Shown: positions 22,841 to 42,640 of the stretch, piece after piece
Numbering within the stretch: position 1 is the stretch's first letter
Layout: the number at the start of each line of letters is the position of its first letter
Origin: Sphagnum compactum
Lineage: Eukaryota; Bryophyta; Sphagnopsida; Sphagnales
DNA: 64,000 bases
Reading direction: 5' to 3'
Assembly (NCBI GenBank): GCA_965153455.1
Contig: OZ234500.1
Location: 15,561,579 to 15,625,578, forward strand
Program-made: the position numbers and the translations under genes
Notes under the pieces: generated by a model
What the model was told of the DNA's origin: nothing
Seen by the model: only the letters and a program-made list of their open reading frames with translations
Databases searched by the model: none

Positions 22841-25800
22841 TTTATCATATATATATATATATATATTATAATCCATTATTTTAGATTATTACATACCTTG
22901 TATTATAATTAAATTGATTATTTGAATAAAATCTACCTTTTTAAAAACTAATTAACTTATAATTTTTACCCAACAACCAATATATTGCATCCTATATTTT
23001 TATTCACATATTATTTATTTATTTATAATAGTGTCCCCTTTGAGGTTTAGGTAATTGTAAATACACATATACTTGTTGTGTAAGACCAGGAAAGTGTAAA
23101 CTTACTTGTTATGTAAAAGGAATTTTTTTACACTTCCACTTACTTTACACAAGGGAAGTGAAAATAAAATCATATAAACTCTTTGCTTTTATCAAAGTTT
23201 CGAATGCTTTTAATATTTTTAGATAGAAGTTTTTATTAACAAACAAATTTTTTCCCTTTAATCCAACTATATACAATACAAGCACACACTTTTGGGTAAA
23301 GGATCTAAAACAAGCTTTGGTGTTATTGTCATTGGGGATATCTTGGGTGCACATTTTCATTTCATAATGAACGCATGTGCCTTACTTTGCATTCTTAACC
23401 TTGTTCATCACCATTTTTACTCTAAACTTTATAAGAACTTGAGAACTTATTTTCAAAAATTTGTATTAATTAATTTACTTAGTTATGGTGCATCTCAAAG
23501 CTCCAAAAAACAATGTTGGTAATGTGCCACTTGGATTGGCCCATCATAAAAAAAATCATGAAATTTAGGGAATGTTCTATTCATTGGCACCCATGTTGAC
23601 ATTTTTTACATAATTTTCTTTTCACATAGTTTTACACAAATCTACACAATGAAGAAGTGTAAATCATTTCCATTTACTCGGCTTACATGATTGAAAATGG
23701 AACTACATGAATTTACATTTACACATCCAAGGTTAAGCATTTATAATTACATTTACACTTGAATGTGGATGCAGGTTTTACACTTGCACAAAAGGTATGT
23801 TTAAAACCATATACACACATAACAATGGTATATTCATAGATCTTATATTTGTATATCCAACATATCATCACCTTGTAATTAGGTGTTTTTTTTTTCAATT
23901 TTGTGAGGTGGTTGGTTTAAGCGAGCTCTAACAACCTATTTGTTTAAATGATTTTAGGATCTTTTTCATCAAAATGTGGCACGTTTGGCACAATTGTTTG
24001 GAAAAAAAAAAAAAAAACCTTTCTCATCATGACTTTTTGTGGGTGATGTAAAGAAAAATCTCACCAAAAAAAAAATGCAAGTTGTAACCCAATTTAGGAT
24101 TTAAAGAAAACATCAATATGGGTGCAGTCATGCTAATTGGAACCAAAAGCGGTCATAACCATACTTAATTTGTGTTTTTTACATTTATTTTTTAAAAAAA
24201 ATAAACTTGAAAATAAGTTAAATTTTAGCACATTGTCAAATCTAGTATCTTATTCTACAAATGTTCAAATATGAAATTATTTCATTAACATTTGGACCTT
24301 CAAAAGTAGTGTAATATCCATATATCCATTGCTTTTAAGCAATAAAATGACTTATAAATGGACTTGAGAAACTTTGACATATTTTTGACAAACTTTTAAC
24401 ATAAACCTTAACAAAATAGTTCAATAAAATGTTTTTAAAAATTTTAAATTTTTTTTGAAAACTTTTTCCAAGGATATTTTTAAAATATTCCCCAAAAACA
24501 GTCACTTAAATGGGCGGCAATGGTTCCTATTAGCATGATTGCACCTTTATACTTTTATTCAATGTTTAGTTTTTTACTTTGGAATTTGAAAATGTCAAGA
24601 TAATTTTACCTTTATGGTAAATTTGTGAAATAGGAAAATAAATGGATAAAGGGTATGTTTCAAAGTTGCTTGATGTAATTTAATATTTAAACCTTGGGGG
24701 AACATTACAGGTATTAAAATTTTACATTACATGCATCAAACAAAATATTTTTGGGGGGTATTTTGTGAAGGGACCTTTCTTTCTCACCGTATTTTATTAT
24801 CATTTAATGTACACATATTTAAGCCAAATTTTATTTTATTTTTCATTTGCATCAAATTTGAATAATTCATATTTTATTCAATTTTTTCTTTTTAATACTT
24901 GAAATTGTGAAGAATGATGAGGATGCAATTGAACATGGGAAGTTCATTTGATACAAAACTAATATTTTCAACATACCATATGTATTTGTAATTAAAAGGT
25001 GATAAAACAAATTACCCATATTTAAAGTGTAAGTTTTTTCAAAAGGATTCAACTATCAATGGTGTGGAAACATCTTTGACTTCACATTCCTCCACATTCA
25101 ATTACTAGTTCATTTAATAGTATTAATTCATTTACTAACCTATTATAGCAGCTACTAATTAATAATACATAAAATCTTTAATGCATATGTTATATATATT
25201 TTTCCCTAATGCATGGGATTCACGAGTACCCTATATTAATTATATCTTGGTTTTTAGAAAAACAATCATATTATATAATTAATTAATTTTTTCCCCAATA
25301 ACCAATATTTCGTACCCTATATGTTTACTCATGTATTTTGTAAATTCAAAAAAGTGTCCCCCATAGGGTTTTAATATGGTGTACATGTGACATTAATGAA
25401 ACAAGTACTATGAACATTAACATAAATGAATGTTAATTTCTAATAAATGAATAAAAAGACAACAAAAAGACGAAATCACACACTTCAAACATTTCATTTC
25501 AAAACATTAAGTGCAATGTAAAATTCATAATTGCTAAGGTATACATAAAGTACAATCATGATATCCAATATATATTTTGATAATATATTTCCTTTGATCT
25601 CGTGGTAATTCAACACCATATACCCTTACCTTGAGGGTTAGGTGACAACCTTTTCATTACTTTGGTTTCATAATTCCAATCCTAGATATGTTGTCTTTCC
25701 ACTTTTTTTTTTCCTCAAATAACTTTCTAAGCCTTTTTTTTAGATATTATCATTTCTTTCTTTCCTTTTCATTTATGTAGTTTCCCCAAAAAAATTAAAA

Positions 25801-26800
25801 ATTAAAAAAAAAAAATGTATATATATAAAGGAAGATGAAAGGAAAACCAAACCATGTACTTTTTACATTGATTTTCATAATCTTTGCTCCATTTTACACA
25901 CATTCAAAGACGAAGGAAGAATGAAGGGAAAAAAGAATAAAAGAAAGAAAGTTCAAAAAGGGAAAAAATTTATCATTATGATTTTCATTGATTTTGCTTT
26001 TGTATATTTTGACTTTTTCCATAGTTTTCAAAAAACAAATGAAGAGGAAAACAAAAGAAAATTTTGTATTCAATTTTTAAAATCAATGTTATCATTACTC
26101 CTCTGAAGAAATAGGAAAGGAAATAATGTGTAATAAATGTTATTCATCTTTTTTCTTCTTTCTTTTGTTGTATTTTTTGGTAGTATCGAAAAAGGGAGAA
26201 AGAAAAGAAAAGAAAAGAAAAGAAAAGAAAAAGACACTTGCTTAGTGCAATTCATGTGACCTTTGATCCATTTTCCATGAAGAAAGAAAATAAGATAATT
26301 AATAATTAATCAATTCCTTTTATTATTATTATTTTGGCAAGTTTTTTGGTAGTTTCCAAATTTAAGAAAAATTTAAAAATCAAACACATGACACATTGAG
26401 AAATGTACTTGTGTTATAAATTACATGACACATTTAGTACCTATACTTACACATTTATGTAATCTTGTCCAAGGAAAGGAAAAAATCATGGCAAAAAAAA
26501 TAACGAAATTATTACATGCATGATTAGTGCTCTTCATGTCTTTTTCTTTGGTATGTCTTTTACATTTTTTTGGTAGTTCCAAAGTGTGAAAAAGGAAAGA
26601 GAAAAGAAGAAACTGGAGACTTTTACGCAATGTTCTAGTTAATTTATGGAACCTTTGTTTTATCTACAAAAAATTTGAAAATACAAAAGATACAAAAAAA
26701 AAAAGGGAAAAAATTAATAATGAAAAATCGAAAGAAGCACAAAACTGTAAACATAGGGTAATTTTTGACAATGCAATAGAATATATTGTTACTCTTAGAA
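22841..26800. other. Very AT-rich gene-free stretch
   Basis: No coding region, RNA gene or intact mobile element is recognised. There is a (TA)n run at about 22849-22866 and an (AAAAG)n run at about 26203-26230. Lys/Phe-rich small frames come from base bias. Confidence 0.5.
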
Positions 26801-26820
26801 CAATAGGTCTTTGCTCATAA

Positions 26821-26954
26821 CATGTGTGTGAGGTAAAATTTTTGTGGTTTCAACCATTTCAATGTAAAATATTTGTGACAAATACATGTCACATAAACAT
26901 CACACATATTTTACATTGAAGTGGTTGAAACCAAATTAGTTTAACTCACACATG
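26821..26954. repeat. Long fold-back, arms of about 53 nt
   Basis: The left arm (26821-26873) starts CATGTGTGTGAGGTAAA and contains GTGGTTTCAACCATTTCAAT. The right arm (26900-26954) is its near reverse complement, ending ACTCACACATGTCATG. Pairing over the GGTTTCAACC part is nearly perfect and the loop is about 26 nt. It fits a small MITE or a hairpin RNA precursor. No coding content. Confidence 0.8.
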
Positions 26955-29340
26955 TCATGACCCAATGCATGCATGTTGCCAAAACAAAAACCATATTATG
27001 TTGTTGTAATGTAAGCAAGTCAAAGTGTATCAAATCCAAAACTTGATGGTTCAAAACTTTTTAAACCTTCAAAAACTTCTTAAACCTTTGAACTATTAAA
27101 ACATGAAAACCTAAAGCATGGAATCAATGTTTTGATAAAATTTTGCATTTTTTTGACATAAAAAAAAATGATTTCAACACATGATATTAATTCTTCATTA
27201 CCTTGTTCAATCCACAATAATCAACATACATTTGGAGAAAGTTGGGTTCTTACTTGACAAAGTAATAGGTGCATTAACATCAAAATTGGAAAGTTTGAAT
27301 GACTTTGAAATCTAGCAAATTTAGTTCATTTCCTGCAAAAAAAAAAACATATTTGTGGCTATTCTTGCACCCCTTCCCCCTTTTTTCTAAATGGGAAAAA
27401 TTCACCATAAAATAAAATTTTTGTTCCAATAGGTATCCCAAATTTTTTACTTTCATATATAATCCATAACCAAATTTGGCTAAATATTGTTGTGAATGAT
27501 CACCAATTTGGATACATCACAATTTTGAAAAAAAACCCTACATGACATTTAATTCAAAACTTGGCAATTTGAAACATACAAAATTTGAAACATTTGTCAT
27601 ATTGTGCAACTTGAAACATGTTCCTAAATCATTTGAAACCTTTAATTATTTTTAAATAAGGAAAATCTGAATAAAATTACAACTCATGAAACTTTTTAAA
27701 AGACAAAAAATCCTAAACTTTTGACATTTTTGACAACTTTTGAAACTATCTTGAAAATAACAAACCTTAAACTTTTGGAACTTTTATGAATTTTGAAACG
27801 TCAAACTTCAAACTATTTAAAAAACTTTTGAAAGGTTTTACAACTTGAAATCAAAAGGAAAATAGTGTTCCATTCTTTCCAAGTAGCTTATTAAAGAAAA
27901 TAAACAAGTAAGAAAACAAATCATTAAAGACTTCATAAATTGGAAGGCTTTTGAAAATGTGATTAATTAAATAAATAAAATTGTTCATGATCTTGCAAGA
28001 ATGTTAGCATGAATTCACCTTAGGACTTTTACCTTACATGTCAAAAAATTGGGGAAATTTTCTTAGTGTGGTTTTATGTTTGTAATTTTAGTGAAAATCA
28101 ATCCTATTATAGTTATTACCTTTTACCTTTTCTATTACTTTGTTTTCATATGTAGGAATACTTTTGACAACCATATTTTGTACCAAATTTTATTGATGAT
28201 GAAACCGTCCAAACTTTAATCAAAGAACAAACACCCATGTGAAAGGGGAAAGGGAGGAACAAAATGTGGGGACACATTAAAGGGGTTCAAGATAACAATG
28301 TTGGACCTAAAACCTTCATTGATCAAATGAAGCATTTTTGACAAGGAGATGGGTGGAAACCTATAACACACCTAATTTAGAAGAGGTTTCCTTAACAATA
28401 ATGACTTGTTTCAATGTGGTAATGACAAAAACTCCTAGAACCATTGATTTGCTTATAAAATGAATGCAAAACCAATAGAGGAAGGCCTTTAAGGCCTTTG
28501 GTTAACCATGTGATGTTAGCACATCAATGAAGGATATCACCAACTTATTGGTATAAGCACACAAATACATTTATGGCAAAAGAGAGAAACACATCACCAA
28601 GGTGAGGATTATAATATAACCCATCCTTTGCATGGGCAATTGTTGGAGCAACTCTTTGAAAATGGCAACTCATGCAATTAAATTTGCTCAAATGGGATCG
28701 TTGATAGTGACCCCATTTAGGGGGAACATGAATTCAACTTATCAATGCAAAGATGGGAAGGAAGGCATGAAGAAGACATGTGTTTGCCCATGTGAAACAT
28801 GAAACCCAATAGTTTTGGCAAAAAACATCTTGCATAACATTGTGAGTAGTATTGCACTTTCCCTTGTGGGCACATTATATAAGGTGTATTCCCATCAAAT
28901 CTATAGGCTAGCCATAGATGTTAGATGATTGAGTTAGTTTTTAGATGCTAGATATTAAATGTAAACACAAGTTATTGGATGGGGGAGGCCCAACCTAGTG
29001 TGTAGCACTAAAAGGAAGATGTTTGAAGCCATACAAAATCATAGATGATGAAATGGGTGAAGAGCCAAACACTTGAGGTGCGTGTGATGAGGATTCAAGA
29101 ACGTGTTAGAAATGATGCTAGAAAAGGATTTGCTTATGCAAACTTGTGTTGCTTATGGAAGAAGGTAATGTGCCAACCTTAGGTGAACCTAGCCCAATGT
29201 GTGTTAAAATTAGTTACTAAATAAATGTTCTCCTAATGACCTAAAATCAACCCTATGCTCACAATAATGATATTGTGAATGTGAGCATAGAGCTTGTTGT
29301 AATTAGTTGTGAGAGATCCTATGCATCATCACTTTTGGGG
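26955..29340. other. AT-rich spacer
   Basis: No gene is recognised. A copy of the dispersed 80-bp repeat is at about 27455-27535. The 28200-29300 part is slightly less AT-rich and could be a strongly decayed mobile element, but no motif supports this. Confidence 0.4.
27455..27535 (+). repeat. Dispersed 80-bp repeat, copy 3
   Basis: Contains ACCAAATTTGGCTAAATA, then GAATGATCACCAATTTGG and ATACATCACAATTTTG. Confidence 0.65.
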
Positions 29341-29344
29341 GCAA

Positions 29345-29512
29345 CCTATGTCTCAATTTTAAATATTCAAAATATATTAGGGATATTAAAATATTAAATA
29401 TTTTGAAAATATATTAAGGATATTAAAATATTTAATATTTTGAAAATATATTAGGGATATTTCAAATATTTAATATTTTGAAAATATATTAAGGATATTC
29501 AAAATATATCCC
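29345..29512. repeat. AT-rich tandem repeat, period about 47 bp
   Basis: About three and a half copies of a unit containing TTTTGAAAATATATTA, then GGGATATT or AGGATATT, then an AAATATT stretch. Confidence 0.7.
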
Positions 29513-30420
29513 TTAAACACAACTTGTGGGAGGTGTGTTTTTCAAATATTTACGAAGCTATGCGGATTAATATAATTTGTCTAAAGCCCCTTTTATACAA
29601 GCTAGAAGTTGGCCAAAGCTTTAAAATTGCCCTCCTAAGGCCTCTTACCTTACCTTATGAAAAATATGGTCTTCTTCCTAGCCTCAACAGCACCTTACAA
29701 CCCTTCTAGACCTGTCCTTCCCCTACACAAAAAATCTGAGAGGCAAGGGCCTATTAGCCATCATAGTAAAAGCTCCTTACAAGGGCCCTAGGGACGGACC
29801 CAAATAAAGAATGCCTATTGTCCTAATCCTACTAGTGCCTTAACCCCTTCCCATTGGATCAAGCATCTAGTAGGAGGGGCCTCTTATCCAGCAAATGGTA
29901 CCTTAAAAGGCATTTAAAGTATTTTTAGGGTCACTATGGAGTACTTCCTTTCTGAGGCCCCACATTAACAATATACAGTTCCACCCTTCTGGATGTTTCA
30001 TCCAGATGGGGTCTCTCATCCAGATACTTCTCTCCATCCAGAAAGGAACCATGCTGGAGTTCATAATCGGATTCCCCCTTCTTACCTGAGGCGATCACCA
30101 TCTCCGTGTGTCCAGTGTCTGAGGAGAAGGGCAAGCTCCGCGGAGATTGCTTTTCCTATTGCTCAGCATTTTTTTGTTTTGTGGAGCTCCGAGGAGATTG
30201 TTTTGCTGTGGGTGAGCATTTTTTTGCTACTAAGTTTTTGCAGAAATTCCAAAAAAATTCGAGCTCCAAATGAGTCCCTAATCTTCTTTTTCACAAGCAC
30301 CTAGAGTGCATCCATAGCTAGCTGCTGGGGGAAGGCAGAAAGGAAGGAGAGAAAGGGAAGGGAAGGGAACGACATCTAGCTACCATACAGGATAATTAGA
30401 GACAGCAACCAGTAGTAGCT
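29513..30420. other. Spacer and upstream region of the thylakoid-protein gene
   Basis: The composition becomes less AT-rich toward the gene. Near 29987-30046 an ATCCAGA motif recurs. A purine-rich leader with GGAAGGAGAGAAAGGGAAGG lies at about 30340-30359. No TATA box or start site is clear. Confidence 0.4.
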
Positions 30421-32365
30421 ATGGCTATGGAGAGTATGGCATGCACCCTTTGCTCTCCTGTCTCCTCCTCCTCCTCCTGCCCCCCTTGTACGCGCCTATT
30501 GTTGTCCCCATTTTCCTCATTTTCTGTCATGTCCGGGCGCCAGGTTTTGCAACCCCGGAGGCAGCTGGTGAAGAGGTGGTTACCTCCAGCGCAGCTCTGG
30601 TCATCATCGTCATCATCGTCATTATCATACCCACAGGTTTCTGCTCTAAGTACTCGCCTCTTTCTGTGTGTTTGCAATTTTCAACTTGGTTTTAGGGTTG
30701 AGGTTGTTTTGTGGTCTCGAGAACCCAATTGGTATTGTGCTAGGGTTTGCAATGTGGTATTGACAACTCAATTGGTCTTGTGCTAGGGTTTGTAATGTGG
30801 TCTTGAGAAGCCAATTGGTCTCTTGTGCTAGGGTTTGCAACGTGGTCTTGAGAAGCGAATTGATCTTGTGCTAGGGTTCCCAATGAACTTTGCAAGCAAG
30901 TGAGAATGAGAGAGCATTTGAAAAAGGCATGGTTTGTTTGACTCTGCCATGTTCTTGATAAAGTGATCCAGAACAATACTTGATTGGTAACGAGGGATAA
31001 TAATTGCTCCTTAGATTAGGAGCTTGAGAATGGATTTTTTTTCGGGATCTGACAAAGTGGGTGGTGGTGGGTGATGGGTTTTTGGTGCTGTGCAGGTTAG
31101 GGCTCTAGAAAAGATTAGTGATGTTGTGCAAGGCCATTGTGTGAAAGATGCACAATTCAAGGTTATTGGCATTGATTCTGCACAGGAGACTGTGGATGCA
31201 CCTGACAATGCAGGCCACTACTGTTGTCAGCAGGCTGATGATGATTTCTTTGCCATCTGGTGTCAATCTTGCCAAGCTCTCCTTACAAAGGTAAGAGTGA
31301 AATATTTCTCCATTCTTTATCAGACTACTGGACTTTATTCAACCATCAAAGGTTTCTGGTCTTTTCTTCCTCCTGTAAATAATTTCTGTAGAGTCAATAA
31401 CCAGATTCAGCAATGCTTTGTGCTCCTTCCTTTCAGGGAAATTGGATCTTTACATCTTTTTTATTAGGATGCTCATCTATACCATCTTGTTTGAGAAAAC
31501 GGACAGTGTTCAAACCCCTCTGTCCATTTCATCTGTCTCTACAAAAGATTGTATCTGTAATGCTGTCAATAAGACCTAGAAATAGTAGTAGGTCAATGGA
31601 CTTGTTCAGGGCATTGTTTGAATGTGATTTCCTCTGCCATAGCTTTGAGCTGAAGTGACAACAATATGGCTTCTGCACAAGTGTGGATGTTAATCCCACA
31701 TATTGGGGATCTTGAATCAAATCATCCTCATCCCTGAAAACTGATTTGAAGAACAGTACTATGTGACACTGAAATTGGTGCAGTTATTCTGGTGCAGGCA
31801 CTCATCATGAAGGGCTCTGCAACTGCAACATTGGGATTGTTTCTGGTTAGCTCACAAAGTGCACTTGCAGATGAAAGTATTGAGCCTGGAGTTCAAGAAG
31901 TGCCTGATCTAGTGGCCAACAACACCCTCTCTTTTCTCTTCATCGCATCATTTTTGGGACTCTCTGTCCTCACCATTGGGGTATGTTATTTCCATCTTCT
32001 AGAAGATGTTTCTCCACTGAATTCATTCAATATCTGCCGCCAGAAGTTCAAAGTAAATAAGCTGTAGGTTTTGGCAATTCAGACTTATTAAGGCCATAGG
32101 GTTTCAAGGTATTTCAAGGTTTCAAGCTGATGGGGTTTTAGTTTATAATATATTGTTCATTGGTGCACATGGCTGACAATTTTTGCGCTTGCAGGTTGTT
32201 TATCTCAGTGTGCAAGATTTCTTGGAGAAGAGACAGCTTGAATCTGAATCAAAAGCTGTTGCACAAGGGAAAAAGAGTAATGCGACTCCAGAAGTTGTTG
32301 AAGCTGGGCAATCTGGCCCTAGAGGATTTGGTGGCAAACGGGCCAAAGAGAAGGGTAAAGATTAG
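30421..32365 (+). CDS. Unrecognised plastid protein, probably a bitopic thylakoid membrane protein
   Basis: Four exons (30421-30636, 31096-31290, 31798-31980, 32195-32365), all in phase 0 with GT-AG borders, encode 254 residues. Residues 1-72 are rich in Ser and Arg, like a plastid transit peptide. Residues 141-161 (MKGSATATLGLFLVSSQSAL plus Ala) look like a thylakoid-transfer signal ending in an A-L-A site before an acidic DE. One membrane segment spans about residues 181-202. The tail is basic and hydrophilic, ending GPRGFGGKRAKEKGKD. Between transit region and signal is a Cys-containing part with a CC pair and WCQSC (exon 2). Exon structure and targeting logic support a real gene. The layout suggests a lumenal N-part and stromal tail. 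I cannot name the family. Confidence 0.8.
30711..30886 (+). repeat. Tandem repeat inside intron 1, period about 45 bp
   Basis: About four copies of a unit containing CAATTGGTCTTGTGCTAGGG, then TTTGCAATGTGGT and CTTGAGAA. It lies wholly within the first intron of the thylakoid-protein gene. Confidence 0.85.
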
Positions 32366-34317
32366 CTTCTGTTCTCAATCCTGGACTTTGCACACATCCA
32401 ACATTATGACAAGCTTTTTGCAAATTCCCATTTTCTGGACAACAGATTGTAGAGAATAATTGTCTGAATGCGCATAGAAATTGCATCCTCCAAAGGCTGC
32501 AAGAATGTAAACAATTTTCTCACACTGGAACTTTGTAAACAATAAGATTTTTTTCTTCTTGTCAAGTCTTATTTAGTGCCCAGCATAGGGTCCAGGATGT
32601 TCCAATCTATCTCATGCAGATTCTTCGATAGGATGTATTCTTACATGAATCCAACCATATTCTTTTGAGTATGTGCAAGCAAGTGGAGTTTGGAGCAACA
32701 CTTTTGAGCTCAAGTGGGTACACACTAAACTTATATAGCTGCTGCATTTTCTTCAACATAATGCCATGTTCAGCAGATGCGGAATGTCAATTTAGAGGCC
32801 AGATCCACGACACAATTCCATTACATCCAATCAGGATGACAACACCAATGCCCAGATTTGGAAGCCTGGGTTTTTTATTCCTAAGCTGTGTAGCTTGCGC
32901 AAAATGAGTGATGGAAGTTTTCTGGTTGCACCCCGAGAGGTTCAAGGGCCTAAAAATCAAGTCAAGCAGACTCAAAACCCTGGTTTACACCAGGAAAAAT
33001 GTTGAATGATAGAAATTGCCTAGCTAAGTTTTTCCTTCATCTATCACAAAATGGAGCGCAAAGATCCTAACTGTGTTGGGAGGTTGTGGACAGGGAAACA
33101 GTCCAACTTGCAGAGAGATCAGACACAGTACAGAAGACCCGATTCAATCATCTTTTCTTACACCGCTCTGAAAGAATAGAGGTTGTAATCCTGATGTCTG
33201 AGAGGTCACATTCCCTGCAACAATTGAGCAGATTCAGGGTGCTTGAATTCATTCCCAATCTGGGTCACCTCATGTACCTATGCCAACAGTTTTGTGTCTG
33301 AGAGCCATCTCCAGTTGAAGAAATGGTCCTAAAGCCCCCGAAGTTTAAATTGGCCCTAATTGTAAAGATGATGCTGATCTTGCATACTGAGTGTGTCTTG
33401 CTGGGAAGCTGTTGACACTGACACACCACTACTTGCACTGAACTTAGATAGGATTGGACATTTCCCATTACTGACAGACAACCCTCCTGCTGCTCCTGGC
33501 ACCATCTGGACTTCCCCCACAATGCCTCAGATGCTTGCATGAGCAATTTCCAAAGAGGCTTGGTTCTGGATACTCAAAACTACAACAGATTGCTTGCCGG
33601 CCGGCCTCTGCTGATTCTCCTGCTGACCACCACAAGACCCACAGCACTTTCTTATAAGTTCCCACCTAGTGTTTTGTTGCAGATCTGGAACAAAACACTC
33701 TAGATCCCATCAGTTTCAGAAAACAAACTCTCTCTCATTCACATCTCTCAGCATAGCACAAAGTCAACATATGCTCAAGTAAAGCACCAAGAACCACTTC
33801 TGATGATCACAGATGGTTGTGGTTTCCTTGGTTCATGCGTATCTCAAAATCCACACCAGAAGTGGAAGACAAACAACTAGACCATGACTGCCATCAAATG
33901 CTTTTGGAATTTCACCTTTTTATGGGTGTTACGAGGTTCAACCCCAGCAACTAACTGTCTGCAGGCGTTAGCTGTGTGGCAAAGAGAAGAAAGATTTTGA
34001 CATCTCCATAGCAGCTGATTTTACACTCCACATCTGTTGGTAGAATCTCAGTGTTCACAATATTACACTTGCATGCTGGATAGAGTTATATTCCTGCACA
34101 GCTCCAACAACCTGGGCAATGTTCTGGTTCCATCTCTGCTCCTTTGATGTCTCATCAAGAAGCCGATCATCCTTCTCTTCCTTCATCCCTCTCTCAATCC
34201 AGTCTTTCTCAGCATCGGTGGATATCTACAAAACCTATCCACAGCAACATACATACCCTTGAAGGTATATGCTGACCCCTGAACATCAGAATAATACAGG
34301 CACATTGTGAAGTTGGA
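32366..34317. other. Convergent intergenic region holding two 3' UTRs
   Basis: The plus-strand thylakoid-protein gene and the minus-strand demethylase gene converge here. The balanced composition across the whole interval fits transcribed 3' UTR sequence from both sides. Short open frames have no domain and poor starts. No separate gene is supported. Confidence 0.5.
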
Positions 34318-40790
<6,473 letters not shown>

Positions 40791-42640
40791 CTGCTGCTGC
40801 TATTATGGTGTTGGATTCCTAGGTTTTTAGGAGGCAAGAAGTGCAAAAGCAACAGAGAAGGGAGCAAAGAAAGAAAGACAGGGGAGAAAAAAAAGGATCA
40901 GGACTAAGAGCTTGCAAAGCAAAAAAATTCCCTTGGGTGCTGATCAATCAATAGCAGAGCCCGCACAAAAATAGCCAGCCACCAACTTGGGTTTCTCTCT
41001 CCTCTCAACACATGACAGGTCCTAGGTTCTCTCCCACATGACAAAGTCATCCCTCATCGGACAAGAGACCTACAGTGAGTGGTGAGCTCTGTGTTGTCTG
41101 CATCAACAGAAGAAAACCCCAGACAGACAGACAGACAGAAAACATACCATCATGCTGTTGCAGATAAGATCTTCTTTGTCGTCGTCGAGCCAGCACTGGC
41201 TCTACCTGAAAGCCAAACCCAAGCATTGATATGCAGATTCTCTGAGGTCTCTAAACTCCTCTTGTTCTTCCTCTAGCTTCTTTGCATTTGATATGCAGAT
41301 TTCTAGGTACCCAAAATCAAGTCTTCTTTGTCCTCAAGCTTCTTCTGGCTTCCAAATCTAAACAGAGCTGCAGCAAGCTCCTTGACCTCCTGCTCCTGCT
41401 TTCCCAAGTCACTTTGCAAGAATACGGGCTCAGCCCAATCCTGGAATCCTTAGGAAATTGTCTTCTAGCAACAACCTTATGAGGACCATTCTTGTGATGA
41501 TCTTCTCTTGATGCAGTCCTCCTCCCCACTTCTGTAAACTATACCATTGAGACTCTTGTTGTTGTTGTTGTTACCTGTTGTCTCCCCAAGGCCCCTTTTC
41601 TTCCTCTTCCTCTTCAATCCATTCCAACTTCCGCTTCCTTCTCCCACCACCACAAGAAGCCCCCCACAAAGCTCTCGACATACGAGGAGGAGAAGCCAAA
41701 GAGATTTCTCCTCCTCCTGCTCCTCCTGCTGTTCCTGTTCCCTGTGTTTTTTCTTTCGTTTTTCTCGAGCCTGACTGATTGATTCCTTCCCCCCAGGCTT
41801 CTTTCTCCTCTTCCAGAAACTCGCTGTCCTCCTAAAAACTATCTAGCACCGTTCCCTGTGTCTTCCAGAGTTCCTGGCCCTTCCGAGAACAAGTCTTGTT
41901 CCAGAGTTGCGCTCTTTGCAACTGCCAGATCTTGTCGATTCCTTTGGTGGGTAGTTGCTCGATTTCTCTCTCTCGTTCTTTCTCTCTTTCTTTCTCTCAT
42001 TCCACAATCTCTCTCACTCCCTCTCTCTCTGTGGCTATCTATCTACTGCAGAATTCCACAACCCAGCCAGCCAGTTTTTGAGCGTTTGCTTTCTTGCTGC
42101 TTCCTTGCTTCGTCTCCACTCTCCCACCCCTTTGTTTCCCAGTTCTCGTTTCCTCCTGGTTCTCCTTCCTCCTTCTTCTTCCTGCTCCTCCGTCCGAGGT
42201 ATCCAAGAAAGCAAGAAAGAAAGAAAGAAAGATTCCAAGGAATGGGTGAGGAAGGAAGGAAGGAAGGAATCAAAAGAAAGAAAGAGACAAGGAATGGGCG
42301 AGAAAGGAAGGAATCAAAGGCACAAAAACCGGAAGGAAGCAAAAGAGAGCGATGAAGAGAGAAAGGACAAGAGAAAGAGCTTGTGTTTTCTACAAGCCTT
42401 CCTTCCTTCCTTCCTTTCTTCCCTTCTCTTCTCTTCCCTTCGTTGCTTTGCTTTCTGGAAAAACTTTTTGCAAACACAAGAGGGGGGAAAAAAAAACAAA
42501 ACAACCACAACAACAACAACGACTCTCGTACTCGTCCCCCCGTGTCTCTCACAAACTGGTAGAAAAGAAAAACAGAGAAACAACAGCGGCAACAAACAAA
42601 CGCTCTGCACCAGAAGACATGCAGAGCGCCAGATTCCGAC
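40791..42640 (-). promoter_or_regulatory. Long leader/promoter region of the demethylase gene, low complexity
   Basis: The region upstream of the demethylase start is strongly strand-asymmetric, with long CT- and GA-rich blocks (for example near 41960-42050 and 42200-42310). Several open frames on both strands result from this bias and show only Ser/Leu/Phe or Lys/Arg/Glu runs, with no domain. It probably holds the 5' UTR, perhaps with an intron, and proximal promoter. No start site can be fixed. Confidence 0.45.

Noticed and set aside
33265-33665. Minus-strand frames downstream of the demethylase
   Set aside because: Balanced composition fits 3' UTR; there are no domains and no conserved motif.
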